A DNA stretch of 24,789 nucleotides from a virus. The stretch lies in IMG/VR virus record IMGVR_UViG_3300006924_000162, positions 1 to 24,789 of that record, one strand, 5' to 3'. Made by a program: the position numbers and the translations under genes. This document shows positions 6,238-13,595 of the stretch, in pieces (position 1 is the stretch's first letter; each line of letters opens with the position of its first letter). Under the pieces are notes generated by a model. That model worked only from the letters and a program-made list of their open reading frames with translations, did not search any database and was not told where the DNA came from.

Positions 6238-7153
6238 TGTTTTCCTTGTCTATCAACCATCCCAATTTTGTTCTGAGAGTTTTGTCAAGTCTTCTAAACT
6301 GAGCCAGTTCAGTTTCACTCAGTTCTTCTGTTTCTTCTACTTCTGGTATCACAACCTCTTCGACCACTGTATCATCTATACTGACAGCGGTGATTACCTC
6401 ACCCCGCCTCTGCATCCATGTCATGTTTGATGAGATAACCAGAAGAATAGCGAGAGGATCGAATACCAAAACAATAAGGATAATAATCCAGCGGACAGCT
6501 GCATCAAAATGATCTTGTGCTTCGTCTCCATAAATTAACTCCGCGATATATTTTAGAGGCCCAACTTCCGCCTCAAGAGCCAAGGATTGTTTCTGTATAG
6601 GGATGAGTTGAGTTTGAATTTCTTCGATAGTTGTGTACGCAGTGTCGATCTGAGCGTTGATAGTTCGCCTTTCCTCTGCCTGCCCCTCACGAACCGCGAG
6701 TGACCCCGACGGCCCTCGTATTCTATCGTATTCGATGAGAGTTTGTACGGCACCGTCGAGTTGAGACAATACAGTCTCCGCATCTTCAATAATAACCTGT
6801 TGACGATCAATTCTGCGTTGAAAGTTTTGTATCTGAAGTTCATTGTTGCCACCCGCGCTTACGGTATGTTCAATGTGTGCCTTTGATAAGAACCCAAAGA
6901 TGCCTATACTAGTTATAATAGACAAGACTACAACAGCAACAGTAAAATAAGATTTCAATAAAACAGCGGCGGTGTCCCAGTTTCGGTACAACCAAGATGC
7001 AGTAACCAGTTTCGCCACCTCCAATACCGCACCCATAGTGAGAATGGGAATCGCAGCTGCGGGAAAAATTGCCATCAGTCCTACGATGGAAAACCATCCG
7101 GCGACTGCGGAAACGGATAGTGCTGACAATACTAACAGAGACAAAAATATCAT
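6230..7153 (-). CDS. Four-helix membrane protein with central coiled coil, unknown function (307 aa)
   Basis: The topology is clear from the sequence. Hydrophobic segments lie at about 2-20, 22-50 and 66-89. A long Gln/Glu/Ile-rich coiled-coil region follows at about 103-195 (QNFQRRIDRQQVIIEDAETV and following), then a fourth membrane helix at 222-242 (RWIIILIVLVFDPLAILLVI) and an acidic tail of about 60 residues. The layout resembles a protein family recurring in marine T4-like phages and is broadly like DUF4407-type membrane proteins, but I cannot confirm either. The coiled coil between helices 3 and 4 would lie on one side of the inner membrane, as in membrane-spanning scaffold proteins. 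It starts by ATGA overlap after the sulfotransferase-like gene. Possible roles (lysis timing, membrane remodelling, superinfection exclusion) are inference only. Confidence 0.75.
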   Translation of the reverse strand: MIFLSLLVLSALSVSAVAGWFSIVGLMAIFPAAAIPILTMGAVLEVAKLVTASWLYRNWDTAAVLLKSYFTVAVVVLSIITSIGIFGFLSKAHIEHTVSAGGNNELQIQNFQRRIDRQQVIIEDAETVLSQLDGAVQTLIEYDRIRGPSGSLAVREGQAEERRTINAQIDTAYTTIEEIQTQLIPIQKQSLALEAEVGPLKYIAELIYGDEAQDHFDAAVRWIIILIVLVFDPLAILLVISSNMTWMQRRGEVITAVSIDDTVVEEVVIPEVEETEELSETELAQFRRLDKTLRTKLGWLIDKENND

Positions 7154-7917
7154 TGGAATGTTTTCTTTTCTAATTCTATCAGCGTCATCTCATTCTTTTC
7201 GTCATTACCGTCTTGTACGAAACTGATTTGGAATGGGGAGAGGTCTTCTATGTAGTCTTCAGCCTCGGCCGTAAGATTAAAGTCGGGGGATGGCAACAGA
7301 GGGGAATTGCACTCCATTGACAGGACATCCTCAAAAGAGATTGTGGTGAAGTTTGGGTCTTCATGTGTTCGTTGATGAAACAAATACACCTCCGTCATTC
7401 TTTCCGCGAAATTACGGGCGAGTTTGTTTTTGTCAATATTGTCAGTAGATACTTCTACGGGCGCCTCATCATTTTTTTCCCACTGCCACCTTTGCGACAT
7501 GTTGGCAAGTGCAAACGATCTCCACTGAGAAACCAATTGTCTTCTAATGTAAACTTTTTGATGTTCTACTATATCACAAAGACCATGAACGTGAGGGTAA
7601 CCCTTAGCAATCAGTCTTCTATCAGCATCCTCTATCGTGTCTGCGTTATCCATAAAAAATTCTGGGGGTTGCATACATGCGGCTTCAAATAGATTGAAGT
7701 GACATGAGCTGCCAGCAAATTCTATAGATTGATAAAGGGGGTCTTTGCCTTTTCTAAAAGCCGTACCATAAGCGTCGATGTCAGGATATTTCCCACCAGT
7801 ATCCCAATCCAAGTCCTCAAGACCAGAGTACAACACTGGGTCGGCCTGGCATCTTGCATACTGGTAGTGCCAAGAACCATTTCTCGGTCCACCGAATATA
7901 AAAACATGATCTGTCAT
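7150..7917 (-). CDS. Sulfotransferase-like protein (255 aa)
   Basis: Residues 5-16 (VFIFGGPRNGSW) resemble the 5'-phosphosulfate-binding loop of PAPS-dependent sulfotransferases (GxPRSGS/T). Residues 121-137 (KVYIRRQLVSQWRSFALA) resemble the 3'-phosphate-binding R...S segment, with R125/R126 and S134 as candidates. A late ISFEDVL is also common in phage relatives. The reaction would be sulfate transfer from PAPS to a sugar or other acceptor. The start is ATG 7915-7917 (ATGA overlap); a GTG four codons upstream is less likely. The Trp in place of Thr/Ser after the loop is unusual, so a sulfotransferase-fold protein with another role is possible. It sits in an accessory block with an SGNH-like gene, which would suit surface modification. 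Confidence 0.5.
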   Translation of the reverse strand: MTDHVFIFGGPRNGSWHYQYARCQADPVLYSGLEDLDWDTGGKYPDIDAYGTAFRKGKDPLYQSIEFAGSSCHFNLFEAACMQPPEFFMDNADTIEDADRRLIAKGYPHVHGLCDIVEHQKVYIRRQLVSQWRSFALANMSQRWQWEKNDEAPVEVSTDNIDKNKLARNFAERMTEVYLFHQRTHEDPNFTTISFEDVLSMECNSPLLPSPDFNLTAEAEDYIEDLSPFQISFVQDGNDEKNEMTLIELEKKTFQ

Positions 7918-8261
7918 TTTGGTTTCCACTCTACGGGCGTAAACTCTGACAAGTGACTTCTTCTCAACCTAATATTCAACATGTCGTTGAGACAGTTATC
8001 ATCTTCTCTTTGTTGCCACTGCAAAAGAAATTCTTGCATCTTTGCATGAGATTTTTTCTCATACTCCGCAATAGTTACTTTGGTCAGTTCGCCCTCATAC
8101 TCTTTTACTATTGTGCTACTGCCATAATATTTCTCATACAGATTTTGTGGTTTGCATGAGTATCCTATGTAATATCTTCCGTCTGGAAAATATGTGCAGT
8201 AGACTCTATGTGTCTTCTTTGAGGAGGTATTTTTCTTTCTCTTCTTCGTGGTCATAACCAT
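7914..8261 (-). CDS. GIY-YIG-like nuclease-domain protein (115 aa)
   Basis: After a basic leader (MTTKKRKKNTSSKK), residues 17-50 read THRVYCTYFPDGRYYIGYS followed by a KYYGSST segment. This is the strand-turn-strand pattern of GIY-YIG folds (Y..Y...G.YYIG.S). The remaining 60 residues are helical and include KVTIAEYEKKSHAKMQEFLL and a NIRLRRSHL segment. The catalytic Arg and Glu of classical GIY-YIG enzymes cannot be placed with certainty. Start: ATG 8259-8261 or the ATG two codons later (8253-8255). Either way it overlaps the upstream small gene by about 50 b, unusually long for this window. It may be a small homing-type endonuclease or a domesticated structure-specific nuclease. Confidence 0.55.
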   Translation of the reverse strand: MVMTTKKRKKNTSSKKTHRVYCTYFPDGRYYIGYSCKPQNLYEKYYGSSTIVKEYEGELTKVTIAEYEKKSHAKMQEFLLQWQQREDDNCLNDMLNIRLRRSHLSEFTPVEWKPK

Positions 8262-8409
8262 CAGGTAACTCTTGCACTGTTGAGTTACTATTTATGGTCT
8301 TGCCATCACCCCACAATCTCTTCATAGCATCTTCTTTGGACACGGATTCAAGTTTTGGTTTCTTATGTACTTGTTTTGATTTTGCCACGATATGGTCTCT
8401 CCATTCCAC
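8206..8409 (-). CDS. Small basic/acidic protein of unknown function overlapping both neighbours (67 aa)
   Basis: The 67-aa frame begins MEWRDHIVAKSKQVHKKPKL with a basic N-terminal half, contains AMKRLWGDGKTINS, and ends in an acidic-basic tail (DHEEEKEKYLLKEDT). It shares 47 b with the membrane-protein gene upstream and 56 b with the GIY-YIG-like gene downstream. Without it there would be a 101-b gap, so coding is likely, at least from the internal ATG 8323-8325. That start would remove the upstream overlap. Composition is protein-like, with no family recognised. Confidence covers existence, not function; the start is uncertain. Confidence 0.5.
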   Translation of the reverse strand: MEWRDHIVAKSKQVHKKPKLESVSKEDAMKRLWGDGKTINSNSTVQELPDGYDHEEEKEKYLLKEDT

Positions 8410-8680
8410 GGTAAATGATAAGTTTCCACCAAGGCAGATTCCTTGGTATTTTTTTCATGGTGTATTCCCAAGCCACACCATCAACATCCTGATATACACA
8501 GTGGTATCCTCTCCACCGTTTACTTGCTATGGGTATTACTTTACCAACGAATCCCTCAAACACCAATCTCTTGACTGCGTAGTACCAGCAGTTTGAGTAT
8601 GGGGTGAGCAGGACAATTGGCATTAACAGGAACCACAACAAAAACAACCACGCGGTCATTAAAACTCTAGGGATTTTCAT
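8363..8680 (-). CDS. Small membrane-anchored protein of unknown function (105 aa)
   Basis: Residues about 8-30 (MTAWLFLLWFLLMPIVLLTP) form one strong hydrophobic helix after a short basic N-terminus. A soluble domain follows, with RWRGYHCVYQDVDGVAWEYT and a C-terminal WWKLIIYRG segment rich in Trp/Tyr. I recall a family with the same layout (TM, then GYH..Y..DG..WEYT, then IIYRG) in T4-like cyanophages; its role is unknown. The ATG (8678-8680) overlaps the dCMP deaminase stop by 14 b, so it is coupled to the nucleotide operon. The topology suggests an inner-membrane protein with the domain on one face. Confidence 0.72.
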   Translation of the reverse strand: MKIPRVLMTAWLFLLWFLLMPIVLLTPYSNCWYYAVKRLVFEGFVGKVIPIASKRWRGYHCVYQDVDGVAWEYTMKKIPRNLPWWKLIIYRGMERPYRGKIKTST

Positions 8681-9083
8681 CTTCTATTTTTTCTACTTTC
8701 ATTTCACACTTCTCTAGAAATTTCAAACCTTCGTCTGTTCTGAGGTGTGGGTTTTTCCAAACCACTCTGGAAATACCAGATTGGTATATGAGTTTGGCGC
8801 AATCCAAACACGGTGCTGTGGTGACAAACAATGTAGCCCCAACACAATTTTCATTTGATCTAGCAACCTTTGCGATTGCATTTGTCTCTGCATGTAACAC
8901 TTCGGGTTTGGTTACATTCTCAACTTCACATGTGTTATCCCATCCAGAAGGCATACCATTATATCCGATAGAAATAATTCTATTCTCTTTTACAATGATA
9001 CAACCAACCTTTAATCTAGTAGCAGAAGAAAGGTTGGCGTATACTTGAGCGACCTGCATGTGTGCATAATCAAACTTTACCAC
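8667..9083 (-). CDS. cd: Deoxycytidylate (dCMP) deaminase
   Basis: Converts dCMP to dUMP, the substrate of thymidylate synthase (ThyX at 12882-13571). Zinc-site motifs are intact: H65-A-E67 (LHAETNAI) and P91-C92-x-x-C95 (APCLDCAK). The N-terminal SSATRLKVGCIIVKENRIIS and GYNGMPSGWDNTC blocks are typical of phage dCMP deaminases. The start is GTG at 9081-9083, overlapping the zinc-ribbon gene end; the next Met (residue 9) would cut into the conserved FDYAHMQVA segment. At 138 aa it is shorter than T4 Cd (193 aa), as usual for marine T4-like phages. It closes the deoxynucleotide block. The dUMP branch plus ThyX bypasses the need for host thymidylate synthase. Confidence 0.92.
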   Translation of the reverse strand: MVKFDYAHMQVAQVYANLSSATRLKVGCIIVKENRIISIGYNGMPSGWDNTCEVENVTKPEVLHAETNAIAKVARSNENCVGATLFVTTAPCLDCAKLIYQSGISRVVWKNPHLRTDEGLKFLEKCEMKVEKIEDENP

Positions 9084-9259
9084 TCAATTTCTTCCTCGGC
9101 CTCATCGGGAAACAATTCCCGTTGATTTGGGTCATAGAAATCTTCTAGTTTCCCACCGCAGAAAGAACAAAATGATACCTCGTAATGCTCACCTGACATA
9201 TCATGTTTTATTTGATAAGTTGCCTCACAGTCTTGACATTCTATATACAACGGTTTCAT
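9077..9259 (-). CDS. Small zinc-ribbon protein (60 aa)
   Basis: C8-x-x-C11 (IECQDCEATYQ) and C31-x-x-C34 (FCSFCGGKL) form a standard zinc ribbon, followed by an acidic tail (FPDEAEEEIEW). The open frame reaches 9286, but ATG 9257-9259 overlaps the nrdB TGA (ATGA) and removes nine implausible residues. Such ribbons are common in T4-like phages next to nrdB and can bind nucleic acid or proteins. Nothing here decides which. Tight coupling to nrdB and the dCMP deaminase suggests co-production with the nucleotide enzymes. Confidence 0.78.
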   Translation of the reverse strand: MKPLYIECQDCEATYQIKHDMSGEHYEVSFCSFCGGKLEDFYDPNQRELFPDEAEEEIEW

Positions 9260-10239
9260 GCAGCAGTACCCCAGACATCTCCCCAATCACCAGACAGTGC
9301 GCCACGGGCGTAGTCTGTTGCACGATTCTCAAAGAAATTCGTGTGGGTCGGTGCGTTAATCATCTCTTCTACCCACGGCAGAGGATTCTTCTTAACCTTG
9401 AAGATACCCTTCATACCGAGCGAGATCAATCGACGGTCACAAATATATCGAATGTATTTCTTCACCTCTTCGTTTGTGAGTCCTTCCATTGGTCCCATGG
9501 CAAACGCGAGATCAATAAACTTGTCTTCTAGTTGTACCATTTGCTCGGCAATGGTGTAGATTTTGGATTTGAGATCATCATTCCACAGATCAAGGTTCTC
9601 TTCAACATATGTTCGGAACAGTTTAATCATAGACTCGGCGTGCATTGTCTCATCAACAATAGACCAAGTTACAATCTGTCCCATACCCTTCATCTTTCCG
9701 TGTCGCGGGAAGTTCAGAAGCATAATGAATGATGAAAAGAGTTGCATACCCTCGGTAAAGGCAGAGAACGCGGCAATGTTTGTTGCAACCGATTCTCTTG
9801 ACCCATTGGTGTTAGATAGATCAGTAAAATAATCATGCTTATCGCGCATGGCTTCATATTCAAGGAATTCATTGTATGTACTCTCTGGCATACCCAGAGT
9901 TTCGATGAGGTGTGAGTATGCAGCGACATGCAATGCTTCTCTCGCGGCGAATCCCATCAACATCATTCTGACTTCTGGTTGGGGGAAGTATGGCAGATAG
10001 TTTGTTACATATCCACCAGCGACATCAATATCACCTTGAGTGAAAAAACGAAAGATGTTTGTTAAAAATGCTTGTTCTGACTCGTTTAGTCTACTCTTCC
10101 AATCTTTTACGTCTTCTGCCATCGGTACTTCGGTGTGTAACCAATGTGATTGTTCGTGTTTCAACCACGCCTCGTATGCCCAAGGATAGTTGAAAGGCTT
10201 GAAGTAATCTCGGTCCTGCGTTAAATCTGTTTTAGCCAC
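9256..10239 (-). CDS. nrdB: Class Ia ribonucleotide reductase, small (radical-bearing) subunit
   Basis: Houses the diiron-tyrosyl radical that drives ribonucleotide reduction by NrdA. The ligand set is intact in E. coli-like spacing: D70 (TQGDIDV), E101 and H104 with radical Tyr Y108 (REALHVAAYSHL), E163 (FTEGMQLF), E197 and H200 (DETMHAES). At 327 aa it is shorter than E. coli NrdB (376), mostly between the first and second halves, as in cyanophage forms. Start codon is GTG (10237-10239) with a strong AAGGAG six bases upstream, which lies within the 10-b gap after the glutaredoxin TAA. The radical Tyr is kept, so a classical rather than Tyr-less subunit is predicted. Confidence 0.95.
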   Translation of the reverse strand: MAKTDLTQDRDYFKPFNYPWAYEAWLKHEQSHWLHTEVPMAEDVKDWKSRLNESEQAFLTNIFRFFTQGDIDVAGGYVTNYLPYFPQPEVRMMLMGFAAREALHVAAYSHLIETLGMPESTYNEFLEYEAMRDKHDYFTDLSNTNGSRESVATNIAAFSAFTEGMQLFSSFIMLLNFPRHGKMKGMGQIVTWSIVDETMHAESMIKLFRTYVEENLDLWNDDLKSKIYTIAEQMVQLEDKFIDLAFAMGPMEGLTNEEVKKYIRYICDRRLISLGMKGIFKVKKNPLPWVEEMINAPTHTNFFENRATDYARGALSGDWGDVWGTAA

Positions 10240-10249
10240 TTACTGCTCC

Positions 10250-10456
10250 TTAGAAATGTGTGTCCCACTCAGGGGTCATAGAAAATTTGATTAGGTCTTC
10301 GTATCCACCAATATGATAATCACCAATGTATATCTGAGGAACCCGTCCCTCGGATTGATATTCTTCGGTGTACTCTACTTCCATCCCCATTAAAAATCCT
10401 TTAGCGTCATCACAATAGCTACAGTCATCTCTTGAAAGAATTTTTACCTTACTCAT
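10250..10456 (-). CDS. nrdC: Glutaredoxin / thioredoxin-like electron donor for RNR
   Basis: A 68-aa thioredoxin-fold protein with a C12-S-Y-C15 redox motif near the N-terminus (LSRDDCSYCDDAKGFL), a cis-Pro segment (GRVPQIYIG) and the glutathione-site GGYEDL. Its place between nrdA and nrdB makes reduction of the NrdA active-site disulfide the likely job. Compared with T4 NrdC (87 aa) it is compact and lacks the last helix. The ATG (10454-10456) overlaps the QueC-like gene's stop by 8 b. The symbol follows T4 usage; a grx name would be equally valid. Confidence 0.87.
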   Translation of the reverse strand: MSKVKILSRDDCSYCDDAKGFLMGMEVEYTEEYQSEGRVPQIYIGDYHIGGYEDLIKFSMTPEWDTHF

Positions 10457-11078
10457 TGCCGGTGTCCTCTTTGTTTATTTGTTTGAAACCCCATTCCCTT
10501 TCTTTACACCACCAACATTCACCACACCGACCTCTATTCAATTCCGTACAACTGTGAGTAATAGGCATAATCTCATCCGCGATCCCAAGTGTAAAGCCCC
10601 AACGTATAGTTTGGTCTTTGGTCATATTTGCGAATGGTTGTCCTACAAACTCCTTGTGTTTTTCTTCCGGTTCCCATCGGTCATTGGGTAGAGGATATCC
10701 CTCTGGCAACATGTCACGTTGATTCGGGGGATACTTGTTCGCACCGTTCAACAGGTAGTCGGCATATCCCTTTTCAAAAATTTCATATGCGCCACTTGTG
10801 ACGTAATCTGAGGGATTGTCTGAGCTGATCTGTCCTACGAGTGTTGTTTTGATTGTTGGTATTTTCAATCGCTGACAAGACCATTCCAATACTTTGTTTG
10901 CGTAGTGTTCTGCACCGTCCAACTTAGGGACTGTGAAGGGGTTACAAACTTGGTTTCGCGCAAGACACACAGATTTGGCAACATACCACAATACTGCGCT
11001 GTCCCATCCACCGGATATCACAACAGCGATCTTTTTATTTATCGGGATCATTTTTTCTAAAGTGTAAAACATTCCCAT
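10449..11078 (-). CDS. QueC-like PP-loop ATPase (7-cyano-7-deazaguanine synthase family, 209 aa)
   Basis: The PP-loop SGGWDS (22-27, VVISGGWDSAVLW) defines an N-type ATP pyrophosphatase. The C-terminal cysteines C177, C185, C188 and C191 (SCTELNRGRCGECWWCKERE) match the QueC zinc site. QueC turns 7-carboxy-7-deazaguanine into preQ0 with ATP and ammonia; in phages preQ0 can feed 7-deazaguanine DNA modification that blocks restriction. No queD, queE, folE or DNA transglycosylase is in this window, so the pathway is unproven. The middle part (NPSDYVTSGAYEIFEKGYADY) is not obviously QueC-like, and a different amidation or thiolation role is possible. Start: ATG 11076-11078 shares its A with the nrdA TAA; ATG 11070-11072 is an alternative. 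It sits inside the RNR cluster between nrdA and glutaredoxin. Confidence 0.7.
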   Translation of the reverse strand: MGMFYTLEKMIPINKKIAVVISGGWDSAVLWYVAKSVCLARNQVCNPFTVPKLDGAEHYANKVLEWSCQRLKIPTIKTTLVGQISSDNPSDYVTSGAYEIFEKGYADYLLNGANKYPPNQRDMLPEGYPLPNDRWEPEEKHKEFVGQPFANMTKDQTIRWGFTLGIADEIMPITHSCTELNRGRCGECWWCKEREWGFKQINKEDTGNE

Positions 11079-12877
11079 TATCCTTCGCAGGCAAGACAAG
11101 AATCTTCATCAATAAGAGACTGCATATCTATCTCTTTGATGACCTCTCTTTCGATCCTCTTTGATACTCTGTCTGCCTTACCTAGTTTCTCTGATCGGCA
11201 GTAGTACATAGTCTTCAATCCACGTTTCCACGCAAGAAAGTGGACAGCGTGTAGATACTTGATGTTTACATCGGGTCTGAAGAATACGTTCAATGACTGC
11301 GCCTGATCGATAAAAGACTGTCTGTCTGCGGCGTGTTCGATTACCCACCGTTGATCGATTTCCATTGCGGTCTTGAAGATGTCCTTCTCCCAATCATCAA
11401 GAAAACTTAGATGTTGTACTGAACCATCATTGGCGATTATCGACGACCAAGTTTCGTCATAATCGATCTTCGGATTCTCTTCAATTTTACTTTTAATGAG
11501 GACATCCAAATGCTTATTTTTGTTGAGATACGCACCACTAAGCGTGTCCTGGCGATATGCGTTAGCCCTAAAAGGTTCAATAGACGGTGAAGTGTTACCC
11601 ATGATAATACTACTACTAGCATTGGGAGCGATAGCCATAATGTGACTAAATCTTCTCCCTGTGCCTGCTGCGTCAGGCGCTTCACCTCGTTCTTCACCAA
11701 GTTCCAAGTTTGCGTCATTTAAACGACTCCTGATTAATTTAAACATTCTTAGATTAGCACCCTTCGCCATTGCATTTTCCCAAGGCAATCCTTTCTTTTG
11801 CAAATATGCGTGAAAACCTAGAGCACCAATACCAATACTTCTTTCTCTAATTGCAGAAAACTTGGCCCTCTTCACTTGATCTGGGGCGTTGTCAATAAAG
11901 TATTGCAGTACGTTGTCCAACATCTCTGCAACATCTTTCAAGAAATTACTGTCCTTTGACCATGCGTCATAGTTTTCCAGATTGACGGAAGAGAGACAAC
12001 ACACGGCAGTACGTTCTTCGTTAGTCGGAAGAATGATTTCAGAACACAAATTTGATTGATGAATCTTCAGTCCCAAGTCCTTCTGGAATTCTGGAAGATT
12101 TCTATTACTGGTATCAATGAAGTGAAGATATGGTTCACCCGTCTCCATGCGTAGTTCCAGAATCTTCTGCCACAGTTCCTTGGCGGACACCGTGTCGCGA
12201 ATTGCTCCACTATGGGGGTCAGTAAGGTTCCAACCATCATCGGCGTCAGGGTCCGCCATGCACCGCTCTACGAGTTCCATGAACCTGTCGCTGATGTTGA
12301 TGCCATGATGTAAATTCAAACATCTCCAGTTTTGGTCTCCTGTTGGTTTACGCATCTCCAAGAACACTACAACATCTGGGTGTGAGATGTCCAAGTATGT
12401 GGCATAGGAACCACGGCGAGTCCGTCCTTGTCTGTACGCCAGACAAGAGGCGTCATATGTCTTGAGGTGAGGCATAACACCGACCGACTTATCGTCACTG
12501 GCGCGGATACCGAACCCGATACCGACACCACCACCTAACATAGACAACCAGTTTGTTTCCGAAAGATTTTCAACAAGACCTTCGGCGGTGTCGTTGATGT
12601 AATTTAGAAAACAAGAAATAGGCATACCACGTTTCGATCTACCGTAAGATAGAATCGGGGTTGAGTATGACAACCAATGTTTACTGGAATACTCGTACAA
12701 TCGCTGAGCGTGTTCTGGATTAGAACCAAACGCCTTGCTGACGAAAGCAAATCTTTGTTGCGGAGTCGTTTCCTCATCCGTCATGTAACTTTCTTTCAGT
12801 CTTTGCAGACCCAACTTGTCAAATAAATCATCACGCGAGGTATCAATCTGAATACCCAGATATTCTTGTTTGGCCAT
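11078..12877 (-). CDS. nrdA: Class Ia ribonucleotide reductase, large (catalytic) subunit
   Basis: Reduces ribonucleoside diphosphates to deoxy forms. Key residues are present: C89 (PISCFLN, disulfide partner), N276-x-C278-x-E280 (NLCSEI, thiyl-radical Cys and substrate Glu/Asn), C293 (AVCCLSS), the Tyr-Tyr radical relay (MYYCRSEK) and the C-terminal redox pair C594/C597 (SCLACEG). At 599 aa it is much shorter than E. coli NrdA (761 aa). The N-terminus starts near the catalytic barrel, so the ATP-cone that gives dATP feedback inhibition is absent, as in cyanophage NrdA. The ATG lies 4 b after the thyX stop. It shares TAATG with the QueC-like gene. It forms one operon with thyX, glutaredoxin and nrdB. 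Confidence 0.95.
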   Translation of the reverse strand: MAKQEYLGIQIDTSRDDLFDKLGLQRLKESYMTDEETTPQQRFAFVSKAFGSNPEHAQRLYEYSSKHWLSYSTPILSYGRSKRGMPISCFLNYINDTAEGLVENLSETNWLSMLGGGVGIGFGIRASDDKSVGVMPHLKTYDASCLAYRQGRTRRGSYATYLDISHPDVVVFLEMRKPTGDQNWRCLNLHHGINISDRFMELVERCMADPDADDGWNLTDPHSGAIRDTVSAKELWQKILELRMETGEPYLHFIDTSNRNLPEFQKDLGLKIHQSNLCSEIILPTNEERTAVCCLSSVNLENYDAWSKDSNFLKDVAEMLDNVLQYFIDNAPDQVKRAKFSAIRERSIGIGALGFHAYLQKKGLPWENAMAKGANLRMFKLIRSRLNDANLELGEERGEAPDAAGTGRRFSHIMAIAPNASSSIIMGNTSPSIEPFRANAYRQDTLSGAYLNKNKHLDVLIKSKIEENPKIDYDETWSSIIANDGSVQHLSFLDDWEKDIFKTAMEIDQRWVIEHAADRQSFIDQAQSLNVFFRPDVNIKYLHAVHFLAWKRGLKTMYYCRSEKLGKADRVSKRIEREVIKEIDMQSLIDEDSCLACEG

Positions 12878-12881
12878 AATC

Positions 12882-13571
12882 TTATTTCTCTTCTAGTGCG
12901 TCTACTATGTCTGGGAAATGAATGCCAACGATGTTCCAACATTTGTCGGCAATTTTCATGTGTTCTTTTTGTGTGCCGTTCTCACGGCGTAGTTCGCAAT
13001 AGTGAATCCAAGAACGCAATGTACCACCCATATACAGTGTTGATTCTGTAAGTCCTTCTGGTAATACTGCTCTTGCCTGTTCCTTTGCGATTCCGTTGTC
13101 TAACGCCCACTGGTAAATCTTTTTTGTCTCATGGATATGTCGGTGTTGCATCATATTCCATTCTTCAGACAAACGTCCTTCTGGGGTTGAAAGTCCGTCT
13201 TTGCGGACACGGTGATCTATTTCGATGCTGTTCTGTCTATTCTTGGGGTCTTGCAATCTTGCTTGACGAGAAGTAAAATTCTCACTGACCGCATACCGCT
13301 GACTAAACTCTTGAAAACTAAAACTTCGATGTCTCAAGATTTGTCTGGCGATATCCCGCGTAGTTTTAATCTCCATTGTCATGTGTACCATTTCAAATGG
13401 AGACCAGTGATTATTTTTTGCTAAGTACCGCAAAAGTTTGGGAGAGGTTTCTTTATTATTCTGGTTGTCGGGGTTACTCACCCTAGCAACATATGAAACC
13501 AACTCTCCCGCAGTGCCACATCCTGTGATAGCAGAAGGTTTTGATACACTAATCAAATTCACTTCACTCAT
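12882..13571 (-). CDS. thyX: Flavin-dependent thymidylate synthase ThyX
   Basis: Methylates dUMP to dTMP using methylene-tetrahydrofolate, FAD and NAD(P)H. The ThyX signature RHRxxSxxExSxRY is exact at residues 80-93 (RHRSFSFQEFSQRY). The N-terminal LVSYVARVSNP and HWSPFEMVHMTMEI blocks and the C-terminal LRSWIHYCELRRENGTQKEH substrate-binding block are all present. Length of 229 aa is normal. ATG 13569-13571 follows AAGGA. It opens the nucleotide cluster: its substrate dUMP comes from the dCMP deaminase encoded at the cluster end. T4 uses the unrelated gene td; ThyX is the usual marine-phage replacement. Confidence 0.95.
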   Translation of the reverse strand: MSEVNLISVSKPSAITGCGTAGELVSYVARVSNPDNQNNKETSPKLLRYLAKNNHWSPFEMVHMTMEIKTTRDIARQILRHRSFSFQEFSQRYAVSENFTSRQARLQDPKNRQNSIEIDHRVRKDGLSTPEGRLSEEWNMMQHRHIHETKKIYQWALDNGIAKEQARAVLPEGLTESTLYMGGTLRSWIHYCELRRENGTQKEHMKIADKCWNIVGIHFPDIVDALEEK

Positions 13572-13595
13572 TATATATTCCTTTACAACTTAAAC

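Noticed and set aside
8289-8296. CATAAATA late-promoter-like octamer on the minus strand
   Set aside because: Imperfect and inside an overlapping small gene in a non-late region; probably chance in AT-rich sequence.
11437-11718. Minus-strand 93-codon frame within nrdA
   Set aside because: Alternative-frame shadow; nrdA coding in this interval is certain from conserved blocks.
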